A stretch of 64,000 bases of DNA, taken from assembly GCA_951799425.1 (NCBI GenBank), contig OX637405.1:16465089-16529088 (forward strand). Reading direction: 5' to 3'. The DNA comes from Ilex aquifolium. Its lineage: Eukaryota; Streptophyta; Magnoliopsida; Aquifoliales; Aquifoliaceae. A program made the position numbers and the translations under genes. Positions 12,414-24,900 of the stretch are shown here, in pieces; within the stretch, counting starts at the first letter, position 1, and the number at the start of each line of letters is the position of its first letter. The notes beneath the pieces are model-generated. The model ran no database searches. It saw only the letters and a list, made by a program, of their open reading frames with translations, and had not been told where the DNA came from.

Positions 12414-14307
12414 TGATGAGCGCATAATATTGCATATTTGAAGGGCTCATTACATGCATTATAACTCAACTTTTGCATTTAAATACTTAGTGTTAGCCAA
12501 AATTGTCAATAATGTTGATATTTTGATGTTGCATGTTTTTATACCTTAAATCATGTATTTTATAACCTTGCAACTATGATGGATGTGTGGTGAAGGCATA
12601 GACACAATACATGAAGAATTGGAGGCTTAAAAGTGAAGAAATCAATAAGGCATTGGTGCTTGGGAACAAGGGCATCAGCAGCCACATCATTTGGAAGCAC
12701 TGCCTTGGTTTTCCTCCATTTTGGCCATGATCTAATCAGAATCAGGAAAAGTTCAAAACATGAAAGTTGTAGATCTGGATGTCTTCTATATTGTGTCCAA
12801 ATTTCAGCCCAATCCAACGGTTGGATCAAAAGTTATTCCGATTCTACCAAAACTGGTCCAGCGAAGCCAGATACCGCATTACTACCGGTAGCCGATTGCT
12901 TCTGGAGTTGCTGCTACCGCCGAGCTACCGGTAGCTGATTGTCCAGAAGTGCCCAGAACGACTTCTTTCTTGCTCCACTTGCTTGGGGGTCCCACCTACA
13001 CTTCTCCCACGCCTAGCCTGACATTTTATCCCTACAACCATGCCTCCCTTACACAAATGGAAGACTTTGGAGGCTTGGCATTGAAGGAAGAGGAGAGAGA
13101 AGTGGGCTGCCATATGGGGTTGCAGGCTAGCCTATCAAGACCCATCAACTCAGCCCCTCTTGATGAGAGGTCTGCACACAGCTAAGGGGGAGCCTCATGC
13201 ACGAAATTGGAAGTCTCCCACACACCATTATATTCAGCATTACACATTGGATAGGGAGTGGGCTACCTAAGCTTAGGAGAGAGATAGAAAGCTCTAAGGA
13301 AGAAGATGAATAGTAATTTTCGTTTTTTGCATTTCCTTTCCATTGCAAGTGCTGTAAGCTTTAAACTTCTTGTATTCCTTAATCCTTGCACTTTAATCTC
13401 ATCTATTTCAAGTTCATTGCAAGTTTAATCCTTTGTTCTAGCTTTCACCATTTATGTTTTCAAGTTCTTTAATTTTCAAGTTTTGCATTTGGGTATTTGT
13501 TTCAATATGTGTATTATGTTCATGAATGTCATTTCTCTTTCACCTTAGCTCTTTTCTTGCAATTTCTACAAGTTCAAATCTCCATTTCTCTTCCATGTCC
13601 ATTTCCTTTATGCTTGTCTTGCATTTTTAATATGAGTAGCTAGGATTTAAGTTGGTTAATCCAAGGAAAAATTCCTCTTGGGAATACCATTTTCAACTCT
13701 TCTTCATTCCTCCCTTTAGAGTCAAATGGTTCGGTTTGACGGGGTTGAGAGTGGATGAGTTGGTGAGCCTTTGATATTCCGTAGGCCTAGTCACGGTTTA
13801 TGCTTAGATACTCACCAATCTCGTCCCTAGCTTCCCCCGAATCAATCGTTCATTCATGCTCAATCGGAGGAAGGCTTTGAGTTGATTTGGTATTCCCATT
13901 GGAATGAACCATTTGGATTAGCCAACACTTGCTTTATTTGCATTTTCATTTACAAACCAAACACAAAACTCAAATACAAGATTTTACACTTTCTTTTCAC
14001 TTTTGCAAAATCACTTTCACAAAACTCCCTTTCCTTCCCTGAGGAGACGACCTTGGAATATTTTCCAAGTAAAACACACGACCACAAAAGACTCCTTTCG
14101 ATTGGGGATCATTTTTGTGCACACCGCATCTCATTCCATCTATTTTGTTCATTCCACATTTCCATTCACATTTGTTGTTGCTCCTATATCTCTTGCATTA
14201 TCCGGAGGGAGAGTGACACTCCCCCATCACTATAAGCCACATACACACATTGAGGGTGACGGTGATGTTACGAGGTTAGGATATAACACCGCATTTCCAA
14301 CCAATCA
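12414..14307 (+). repeat. Solo LTR, Athila type, TSD GCGAG
   Basis: The LTR starts TGATGAGCGCATAAT and ends CCAACCAATCA. It is flanked by GCGAG at 12409-12413 and 14308-14312, an exact 5-bp duplication. It is 1,894 bp long. No internal region remains, so it arose by LTR-LTR recombination. It contains CTACCGGTAG palindromes at 12883-12935. Its last ~700 bp match 420-1138 and 56860-57584. Confidence 0.92.
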
Positions 14308-14978
14308 GCGAGGCCGACATGCTCTTGGATTATTTCATCCAGTTGGTCTCGATTTATGACCACCTATGAAGTAGGAAGAACAATTGGTGGTTCCTTTCTT
14401 TGCCCTCCAAACTCATTATGGACCACATCCTCCTGAAAAAAAAAAAAAAAAAAGGATTATTATTTCTCCAATGGCCATTTTTGGCTTGCTATGCCCTCGA
14501 GGGGGTGGCAGATACGAAGGAAGCACTGGCTGTAGTGCTTCCACTGGTGTTGCTTGAGAAGAAGGAAACAATAGTTGTCTTGTGCCCCCTGGACAGTTCA
14601 AAATGTCAACCAGCCGCTCCAATGCCTGTCTCGTGTGACCAAATTCTTCTCTGATCAAATTTTCTATGTTATTAATAAACCCAAATATTTGTTGGGAGGC
14701 TTCGTGTGATAAATTCTTAATTAATGCCTCTGGCTCTGATTCGGGCTCTCGATTCTCTTCCCCCTGAGTGGGGGCAACTCTTCCTGCAGGTTAGGGATGT
14801 CAAACCTACTTTCTTCAACAACTTCGTGCACTAGATGTACTTCTGATAATCCAAACTTTGCTTTTTCACGTGTTCGTCATATGACTGCTTGGGCTCCTAC
14901 CAGATGTGCAAAAGTCCGATTGGACCTACTCGAATCGGTGTGAGGTTCTAAAATTGTGATTGTTCAGGTGATTGTAGC

Positions 14979-17647
14979 TGTAAAACCCAAAAAAATTAAA
15001 ATTTTATTAAAAAGGGAAAAATGGTAATTAGCCGTTACGGTGCGGGTTAAAAATTCAAATTTTTCTAGACCTCGGATGATGAAACAGACCTCACCATTGA
15101 ATTCGTCTCACGAAATCTAGCTACACAGTTAATTTTCGTTGAATTCTGAGACAGTCGAATTTTTTACATTTTACGAGGCGAACGGGTGTTGCGGGACTAA
15201 AATAAATGCGATTAGATTTTATTCGTGAAACCTCATAAATAATTTAAAGTTAGTTCAATAAAAATATATGAAACTTAATCGAGGACGTCATTTAATTGAT
15301 TCGAGATCAAATTGGATCAATCAAAAATGGGGACGTGTGGCTCGTTGTATGCCAATCATTGAAGGGGTATAAAAAGGGAGAAAAATCAGATTTTTCAGCC
15401 AAACACTTTCGGAAATTGAGAGAGAGAAATAAAGGAGAAATCTCCAAGTTCTCCAAGCCTTCTTTCTCCGATCTACAAAGATCCAACCTTCGGATCTCTT
15501 TGGGCCAAGAACAAAGGTTGTTCTATGTGTACGTACCAAAGATCGCGGGTTTCGCCACAATCTCAAAGACGGAATTTTTGGGATCAAAGCTTGGAAGCTT
15601 GATTTGGATTTTTTTGGAACTTCTCCTACGTGGTATTACACTACAAGAGGTAGGGTTCCTTTCCTAACTAGGTTTATTTCAAACCTAAGGTTGAAATATG
15701 AAATGTGTAGGGTGTTAAAGATGTATTCTCATGCAAAACACATACCAAGTGTAGTTGAAATATAGAAAATGGGTATTAGAATATGTTAGAAACAATTCTT
15801 GCATGATTTGGTTTTGATGAAATTGCTTGCCTTGAAATTTCATTAGGAATTGTGTTGAATTAGACATGTTATGTATTTACATAATCTTTGTACCTTATAG
15901 ATGTTTGATAAAATGTCTATGGTTGATTAAGTGTGTTATGTGTATAGAATATGCTACAACATGCTTGGTGGTGTTGTAGATTTGTGATTATATACTTTAT
16001 GATATAATTGACAATTGAGAAATTGGGAAATGTTGGTAGACATTGGATATGTACATAATATGCTCATGATATGATGAACATGATACGGTAATCACAAATT
16101 AAACATTCCATTTGCATATGCACGGGTAGCATCGCATTCGTAGGCATTTGACATGAGTGTGAGTGTGTGTATGTTTTAATCAAACACCATCCTTGGTGGG
16201 TTGATACGTGGGCTCGGATAGGTTGGATCTAGGTTCGACCGAGTCGCACGGGTTGCATTAAAAACGTGTGTCGGGTGCAGCAAGAAGGGATAAATTCTCC
16301 CTCAGATGCAAGACCCGGTTACTTGGTTCAGTCACTTGCCTTGAGGTGAAATTCTAGAAAAGTGTGTAGGTGTACTCAGAATCTGAGGTGAGATGTCCTC
16401 AAAATGTCGTGCGAGTTTGGTAGGCCCTTGGTGAGATGTCCATAAATTACCCACCCAAAAGACACAAGGATTTTATGAAATGGTCATTGGATGTGCAACA
16501 TCAATGACGATGGCTTGGAATACCCGGATGCATACGCATGACATGACATGTGTTATGAGAGTTGGTGGAGGGTTTGAGTTGCATTGCATGTGTGAGTTTC
16601 ATCTCATGACATAGCATGGCAGTGCAGTATTCATTTATGAATTGTATATTCTTGAATGGATGATTGATTGATGAATTGCATGTGAACATTTGATATGCAT
16701 CTGGGTTGGAGAGTAGCTTCTTTATGAGATATCTTATTGAGCGTGACTCACCCTTTATGGGAACATTTTTCAAGTGTTGGTCAAGTACTGGTGGACAACC
16801 CTCACTTAGGTCCGTGTTGACGGCGAAACCGGATTGTGGCTCTCGAATTGCATTTTGTAATAGATTATGTAATTCGTTTTGAGCTTGTAAATTGCTATAA
16901 GGGGACATGTAGTGAACTCTTGTGACAATTTTTTTCATGTAAATGAATGAATGGATGACTATGGTATGAGTTTGGATGGCTAAGAGTTGAAAATGGAAAG
17001 ATTTGGGAAAAATCTGGGCTCAGGTACCAGTACCTAAGTGATTAAGTATCGGTACCACGTTGTCGAATGACCCAGGTACCGGCACCTAAATCTATAGGCA
17101 CCAGTACTTGAATTCCAGTGGGCTCAGGTACCAGTACCTAGGCATCAGGTACTAGTACCCCCGATGGACAGTGGACTCAGGTACTGTACCAAGATACATA
17201 GATACCGGTACCTAGAAAACAGTGGGCTCAGGTACCGGTACCAGTGTATATAGCTACTGGTACCTGGCAAACAGGGGCCCCAGGTATCGGTACCACGTAC
17301 CAGTGGTACCAGTACTTCTTTCCAGAATTTAAAATTTTAAAATATAATACTGAAGGGCTTTCACTTCATGAACAACCTTTTCAGGGTGATGTAATAGAGA
17401 ATAATGAATCCTAATTGATAGGGATTGAACTTTTGGAATGGTCCTATGATTATTGTATGCACAGGTTATGAAGTGGGTAGGGTTCCCGTACAGAGGAGAC
17501 TCTGCTCAAAGTTGTTTTGGTTATGATCCCGGTGAATGGGGTGTAACGACGTGGTATCGGGTCATGCGGTTACTCACGGGTATACTTCCGCGGGTTGATG
17601 GGTGATCAATGGTTTGAGAAAAGACACTCAGATTTTGGGGTGTCACA
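14979..17647 (+). repeat. Solo LTR, chromovirus (Tekay/Del-like), TSD GTAGC
   Basis: It starts TGTAAAACCC and ends GGGGTGTCACA, and is flanked by GTAGC at 14974-14978 and 17648-17652. It is 2,669 bp, the longest of four copies of this LTR family here (others 30971, 48789 minus, 52019). A TATA box (TATAAAAA) lies at 15368-15375, about 390 bp from the LTR start as in the other copies. The ORF-like runs near 15300-15670 are transcript leader sequence rather than genes. Confidence 0.93.
17024..17325. repeat. Array of GGTACCGGTACC-like palindromes
   Basis: About a dozen near-palindromic motifs (ggtaccagtacc, agtatcggtacc, ggtaccggcacc, ggtactagtacc, gataccggtacc, ggtaccggtacc, gctactggtacc) are packed every 20-35 bases in the 3' part of the solo LTR. 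The other three copies of this LTR have shorter arrays at the same place with different outer bases. Confidence 0.85.
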
Positions 17648-18235
17648 GTAGCGAGACGTAAGATTATCTCTGAGTTCTTTTCGTTGCCTTAGGGTTCAAG
17701 AACTTTAAAATAAATTTTCAACTAACAACATAATGGATTGGAATGTAGAAAAAAATAGTGGAATGCAAAGCAATAGATAAACTAAGTTTGAAAGATGAAA
17801 TGAATATTGTACTTAACATTAAATAAAAGCAGTAAAGATCGCCGAAGTGACGGAATACAAGAAAGATTAAAATTGCTCAAAAGTAAAAAAAAAAAAAGTG
17901 AATAGAAGAGAGGTTGACTCTGTGTAGAGTTTGTTGTGTTTGATTATGGATCCTTTATCTATAACCTTACCTTGGTTATTTATAGGGATGACATTCATCC
18001 GCCGAAGTCATCTTTTTCAGCCATGAAAGTAATAATGACCTTTTCCTCAAGACGTGCAGACATGCGCTGAATTAACTCCAACTCACGGCTCATGATATCA
18101 CGTTTTCTCGTTTTTTGGAATTTTCAGAGTCCTACTTCCTTAACCGCTCTATCAAGTATGAACTCTCACATACTCTCTAACGACTGTTGAATCTCTTTCA
18201 CGTGTCACTCCTAAATTTTATTATTTTTTAGTATA

Positions 18236-18683
18236 AATAAATGTTATTGACTATAAAATTATTTCCCTATTAGAATTGAGAGTCATTGAAGTTATCTAAA
18301 ATATCTTACTCACTATTTTAAAAAAATCTGTATAAAATAAAAAATACCTTCGGAGATGCTCTAACATTTTCCCCCTTATTTTGAACTACAGAAACAAGAA
18401 TTTGATAGCCATGATACCCTTCACTCCTTCATGCGGATGGGAATTGGATAGGCATGCAACGCGAGAAACAAGCGTACACGATTCCTTTATTCTTTTTACG
18501 CCAATAGTTCTCTCGCCTGGTGACACTGACAGGTGAGTCGGAGGGTAGGTGAATCACTCACCTTTTAACGCGCGATTGGGGGTCTCGCTTTCGTCAGCCA
18601 CAGGTAGATATATAATTGAAACAGGGGCGACTTGCTGGTCGATATATCCAAAGCACAAAGACAGAAGTCGAGCGAGAGAGAGG
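18236..18683 (+). promoter_or_regulatory. Upstream region of the SIP1 aquaporin gene
   Basis: This is the non-repetitive stretch before the start codon. A CCAAT sequence lies at 18501-18505 and a TATATAA at 18609-18615, about 70 bases before the ATG; either could be a core-promoter element but this is inference. The left third (18236-18362) resembles MITE debris ending in GGAGATGCTC. Retroelement sequence begins only about 450 bp upstream of the start codon. Confidence 0.4.
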
Positions 18684-18974
18684 ATGGGTGCGATCAAGAG
18701 CGCCGTCGCTGATGCTGTGTTGACATTCATGTGGGTGTTCTGCGCTTCGACTCTGGGGGTGTCGACCTCCGTTATAGCTTCTGCTATCGGCGTCCAAGGG
18801 ATGCCAACCCTCCTTATCACGACAGTCCTCGTCTTCGTTCTCCTTTTCATTTTCGGCATTATTGGGGACGCTCTTGGTGGGGCCAGCTTCAATCCCACTG
18901 CCACTGCCGCTTTTTATGCCGCCGGCGTGGGAGCCGACTCTCTGATCTCCGCCGCCGTCCGTTTTCCTGCTCAG
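18684..18974 (+). CDS. SIP1: SIP1 exon 1 (residues 1-97)
   Basis: Ninety-seven codons, from MGAIK to FPAQ, covering helices 1-2, the NPT half-helix and the start of helix 3. The donor is CAG|GTTTGC at 18974/18975. Confidence 0.93.
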
Positions 18975-21900
18975 GTTTGCTATATCCGGACCTCTATTTC
19001 TTTTGGCGTGTAAAGTAGATTGTGATTGACTCCGAACTTGTGTACTTCAAAAATCCCCTTTTCTTTTCCCTTTCCCTTTCCCTTTCCCTTTCCCTTTCCC
19101 TTTTCCCTTTCCCATCCGTAATTTTAAAGCAAAGCACACTTATAAGGTCGACCTACCAAGTCTACAGTTTGCACCCTGAGATGAATTCGAGTTTAGTTAT
19201 GTATTTTTCATTTCAAATGTATACAAGAGCACTTCCAATAGTCTATTGGAAGCATTTAATAAAGGGTGAATGACAATTTGCACCATAAATTTTGTTCAGA
19301 TTTTCAATTTATACCTGGAATGATTAAAAATTTAAAATTACACTCTTGATTACACAAAAAGTTAATAACTTGGTCAAGAATAACAAATATATTGCTTTTC
19401 CGACAATTTTTGTGTGTCATAGTTTTTATATTTTCCATTTCTATGCTCAGTTTATTATATATTACATTATTACTCAAACTTAACTATTTTACATGAAAAT
19501 TTCATACTCAATTTTATTAAAATAGACCACATTGCTATATATATATTTTTTTGATTGAGGGTGTAATTTGAAAATTTTAATCATTAGGGTATAAGTTTAA
19601 GAATTTAAAAATATTTTAGGGTGCAAAGTGCCATTGCTCTTTAATAAAAAAAGACACTTAAAATTGAGTTTGACTCTTAAAATGGTGTATCAAATTGAGA
19701 TCTCTATTTTAACTTGTACTGTTAAAATTTGATTTTTATGAGTTGACTCCCCAAAATAAAGAATTGAGTGGGAATAAAGAGCCTATTAGAGATGTTCTAA
19801 GTAAACATCTAAGTTTTTTTTGGTTGGGTATTTCTTGTATGGAGTTCATCATCAGAATATTCTAAAAATTAGTCCAAAACAGCTATTGACCACTTAGAAT
19901 GTTCAAGCATAGATGCTGGGATTGTGGATACTTTGGGCTTTCAACATACTGGGTCACATGATCCCAATCGTGGTAAGTTAGCGTGCATACTTAAATTCCC
20001 AATCACCAATGAAAGTGATCCGAATAAGAGTTATTAAACGAACTGTGAGCTAAAATAGCGTACCAAGTAAATCTACTTCCACTGTACTACACATCATAGA
20101 AACAATGGTACTGAGTTCCCATACCCTTATCTCGTATCAAATCAACCCATGATTTAGGTAACATTGCATTCAAGACCTTCAGTGATCAATTTAAGAGTAA
20201 CCGGCTTCTTGAATCACATAGGTTATTAGGCGTCAGGGGTCATAATTTCCTTTTTCTAGACCCTTCAATTAGAGCAATGCAATGTTTACATTCCAAAATA
20301 TCTAATTTCATGGCATGAATGTTTGTATCCTTAATGGAAAGCCTGAGATTTCATAACATGGAAGGAATGGCTTATGAATAGAAGAGATTGACCTGAATGG
20401 AAATAACTCAAAACATAATTTGTACTGCATTTATTGGAACCTATGTCTCATTTGAAGCCAGGTTACTTGTAGAGAAAAATAGTGTTGTTTAGTATGTTTG
20501 ACAAATAATTTAAACAATGTTTTGTCTACATGACAGGCAGCTGGAGCAGTAGGTGGTGCCCTGGCAATCATGGAAGTGATGCCACTGCAATATAAACACA
20601 TGCTCGGGGGACCTTCCTTAAAAGTTGACTTGCATACTGGGGCCATTGCTGAGGGAGTATTGACCTTTACGATTACCTTTGCCGCACTCCTCATTATTCT
20701 TAGGGGTCCTAGAAGCCCACTTCTGAAGAATTGGTTGCTTTCCATGTCAACTGTAGCTTTAGTAGTTGCAGGCTCCAGTTATACTGGACCTTCCATGAAT
20801 CCTGCAAATGTAAGTAGCACAAAACTCTTCTGTTCCTATTTCTGGAGTCTGGAGTATGAAAAAATCATGGGATATCTTCTTATTCGCTGTTACACTGCAT
20901 CCTTGCTGGTAGTTTGCTTGTCTTATCCGTCGAATATATAAAAACTAAAGAAACTATTTTGTTTGCCCACCCAAAAAAAAAAACTGAAAAGCAAAAGTTT
21001 TGCCTTACCTTTTTATAGTCTATTGTCAATTGTGGCAGTTGAATTTGAGGCAAATCTTTACCTTGCTGTTACAATGCTATTGTCTGCTTTGTATTTTTTC
21101 GAAAATGTGATGACAGGCGACTATTATATGTGCTTTTAGTAAAAAGCTATGCAGTTGTGTTTAATTTTGTTCTTCCCCCGTGTAGTTATTAGTTTGAAGA
21201 TACATCTCTCTCTTACCTTGTAAACCATTGTTCTCTTTTAAGCGTGGTTGGTAGGATTGTGTGATTTAGGATTCGATTTGGATGATTCATTATGGGCATT
21301 AGACCATTTGTTTATCCACCAAAAGAACTGAAAATCAAAAGGTCTACCTTGCCTTTTTATAGTCTATTGTCACCAATGGCAGTTGAAGGCAGCTGAATTT
21401 GATGCAAATCTTTGCCTTGCTGTTATAATGCTACTGTCTTATGTATTTTTTGGAACATGTGATGCCAAACAACTATTATATGTGATGTAGACTAGGAAGG
21501 GAAAGAATTAGGGATGAGAAGAGATTAAGAAGATGTGAGAAAAGAGAGAGAATTTAATAAGGAAGTAATGTCAATATTCAATAATAATCAAAGTCTGCTA
21601 AAACAAATATCATATCCCCTATATATATAAGGAGAACACAAACCCTAAAATAAATAAATAGTCAAAATGATAACTAAGCCTCTAAAAAGAAAAATGACAA
21701 ATAACTCATAATTCTTACGTCTGCGCCTACTATAACGAAATATAACCTGATTCCTATCATTTCCCCCTCGGATGAAAAGAGCTCGCCTCCGGAGAGATAC
21801 GATCATGATAATGCTCTAGAAGATCAGGGTCAAGCTGACGAAACTCCTCCTCAGTAATCCATGAAGCATCAGTCTCTGGACCATCTCTCCACTAAACAAG

Positions 21901-24900
21901 ATAATGACGATATCCTCCATCCGAGGAGCCCCCCATCTGATCGTCAAGTACATCTGCAATCTAGTCATGCAGTTGTGGTGGAAACGGTGGAAGAATAAGA
22001 ACTATGGGTGATGCTGATGACGAAGCAACTCCACCTGTAGGAACACCCGCTGGCAACATAGGAGGCTCAAAAGTACCATGATAAGGAAACAAGTCCTCCA
22101 CATTGAAAATAAGACTAATACTCATATTCGAAGGTAAGTCAAGGTGATATGCATTAGGTCCAAGTTTACAAAGAATATGAAAAGGGCCAGTGTCTCGAGC
22201 ATGTAACTTTTTGAAAGAATTTTTAGGGTAACTTTCAGGACGCACACGAACCATGGCATAATCTCCCATAGTAAATTTTTTATTCCTACGGTGAACATCT
22301 GCAGTCAATTTATAATTCTCATTACTTAATGTAATTTTCTGTCTTATGTCGGCATTTAAGTCATGAATATGCTGGGCAAAAGTTTCGGCCGAGTGTGAAG
22401 GGCGGGAATCAGGAAATAATGTCAATATTCAATAATAATCAAAGTTTGCTAAAACAAATACCATATCCCCTAAGGAGAGCACAAACCCTAAAATAAATAA
22501 ATAATCAAAATGACAACTAAGCCCCTGAAACCATCCATATCACCCTCTGCTGAATAGTCAGATATGACTACCTTAGCGGGATCCTCCCGAAAATTCCTAC
22601 GACCTACGTTTCGTCCGAAAACAATATTAGGAGGTGGCCTCCTATTTGGACACTGAACTTGGCTCCCCTAAGCTACTTGTGGAGTGGGTAGGACACCTTA
22701 ACATGAGTTAGTAGGATCTATCGGGAGAGGCAGGTGCCTAACATGGTGTGCCTGTCTGAACTTAGGTGAAATTGGTGACTCACTCTAGTCATACTCAATT
22801 GGTTGTTTTTCAATAAATTTAGTCAATTGGGCTAGTTAAGTAGTAACTTGAGAAAGTTGTTGCCCCATTCCTTTAACTTCCTCACGAACAAGTCGACTGA
22901 TTGTTTAGTGTCGGTCATATCAATGGTGAGGGTCTCAAATTTTTGTTCCAATGCAGTATGGGACTCTGAAAGCTCACGAATGGTCATAGTAAATGTGATG
23001 TAAAATTTGGGCTAATATAAAATGCCGACTAGATTAAAAATTAAACCAAGTAATAAAAACTATAAATCAATGCAAATGGTCACACACAAGAACAAGCTTC
23101 TTGTGAAGAGACTCAAATAAACGTGAGACAAATAACAATGGCTTTTGATGATGCACAAATCGGTCTTCGTGCAAGATCAACAGTCAAGTATATCAACATG
23201 TGTGATTAATGAGCAGTAAACAATCAATCAATGGCAATCAAGAGTAAAAACAGACAATTAATGGTAAAACAGTAAATAATGAGTTAACACAAAGATTTAT
23301 AGTGGTTCGGTCCGGGTGACCTACTCCACTCTCGGGAACGGTAGTGGTGGCCGGAGATCTTTATTGATGAACAAAAGTCACCGGGAGAGTTTACACCAGG
23401 AGAGTTACAATACTTTTGAGAGAGAGAGAACAATGTGTGTAGGGAGATATGTGTGAGGTTTCAAGGTCATCAAGACCTGTCTCTCCTTGTGGAGAGAGTT
23501 TACATTATATAGGCTTAGAAAGACGGTGAGGCGGTGACGTGAGGGAGAGGGTTTCTATCACTTTGGTAAGTACAAGTATGGTAGGATTTGATCTCCGGTG
23601 CGTATCCCGATATTTTCTCCCTCGTGTTCCTATTCTATCGGAGGAGGACTCTGAGCTAGGTTGGACTTGAGTAGGAGTGGCAAAGTGAAGGAGATGGAGC
23701 ATGGAACAAAAGAGATGAGGGGTCCCCTTGGGGTGGCCTCCTTTGGGCGGCGCCCCATGGACTCCTCCTTGACTTCCCCTTAGGCTTCTCCTCAACTTGT
23801 TGACTTGGGCTACTTGGGCTCCGAGATGGCGTGGGCCTCTCTTGATTCGTTGGGCTTGGCCCAGTTAATTTCGGGCTCATCATTTGCGTCCCATGCCCCA
23901 AGCCTCTGACTTTTTTGCGAGAGGAAGGGGTTGTGGGCATGTGCTTCGTCTTCATCTGAGTAAGCCGGAATTTTTCTTGCTTCCCACGGTATCTTTTCGT
24001 CCTCGGGGACTCACTGAATTTTTCGATATAGAATTATTTATTTATTTATTTTTTCTTTTGTGGTGGTCTTTTATTCAAAACATTATAGCCCCACATTTGT
24101 GGGCAACTTTCTAATAATAATAGTGTAATGGCAGAGCCCACCAACATTGACTAGTCTTCTCTCCCCTTTTTTTTTTTCTTCTTCTTTCTTTTGGCTTGCT
24201 TTCTTTCCTTCCTTGGCTTGGGCGCCGCCTTCCTGGGCGCTGCCTGCTCCTCTCTCTTTTTTTTTTTTTTTTTTCTTTTCTTTTTCTTTCCTTCCTTGGC
24301 TTGGGAGCTGCCCTCTTTGCTCCCTCCCTCTCTCTTTTTTTTTTTTTGTTGGGCGCTGGCCCTTCTCCCTTCTCCCTTCTCCCTTCTCCCTTCTTTTTTT
24401 TTTAATTGCTCCTATTGGGTCTTTGTCGATGGCGTCAGAGACTTGGTCAGCGGAGCAGTGGAGCAAGGAGGAGATTATGGCGTTGGGTTCTTGATTGGAG
24501 ACAGTAGAACTCCGGTGCAAAGAGAGGAGAGTGACATGGGTGAGACCCTAGTGGGCGACGTTCTGTCAGTCAGGGCGAGAGAAGGAAAGGCGAGGCTTTC
24601 GGCTCCACGGGCGACGGTGGAGACTGCCGTGGGCGCCACCTGGAGGCTGAGCAGGCGCTTGGGTGATGCCACTGCCGTGTTCGGTGACGCCTTGAATCTT
24701 GTTATGGACAGTGTTCTCTGGTGCTCCCTGTTGATGGTGGAGACTCTTTGTACTTTTAGGGTGGCAAATTTCCCTCCTCCCAAGAGGGCGAGGTCTGATG
24801 CCCCCAGTGCTTCTCGGTCAGGGTCCGATTGCTAGGTTGCTTCCCGGGAGATGGGACCCGGTGGTGCCCCTTTCTCTTTCCCAGACTGGGACTTCTGTGT

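Larger units (their letters stand above)
11961..18235 (-). mobile_element. Decayed Tat-like relic, minus-strand arm (interrupted)
   Basis: At about 11960 the plus-strand gag switches to a minus-strand copy of an earlier part of the same gag: the minus strand reads EQYIADFKKANN at 12040-11990, matching EQYITHFKKARN at 11330-11370. This arm continues through 12408, 14308-14978 and 17648-18235. It is interrupted by the two solo LTRs listed separately. Removing them restores continuity with the plus arm down to the LTR/leader. The minus frame at 14658-14416 (RQALERLVD) mirrors that at 10644-10841. The outer limit near 18235 is approximate. Confidence 0.7.

Noticed and set aside
16200..16260. tRNA-like 'ggttcgacc' motif
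   Set aside because: It recurs at the same position in the chromovirus LTR copies and no cloverleaf could be drawn around it.
18549..18683. Upstream extension of SIP1 exon 1
   Set aside because: The frame is open but has no ATG; the family starts at MGxIK, which is the ATG at 18684.
18554..18904. Minus-strand open frames across SIP1 exon 1
   Set aside because: Shadow frames of the aquaporin exon in GC-rich DNA; the plus frame has clear homology and splice sites.
24147..24520. Open frames on both strands rich in F/S/L or K/E/R
   Set aside because: They follow long pyrimidine/purine tracts; composition alone keeps them open. No domain or start context.
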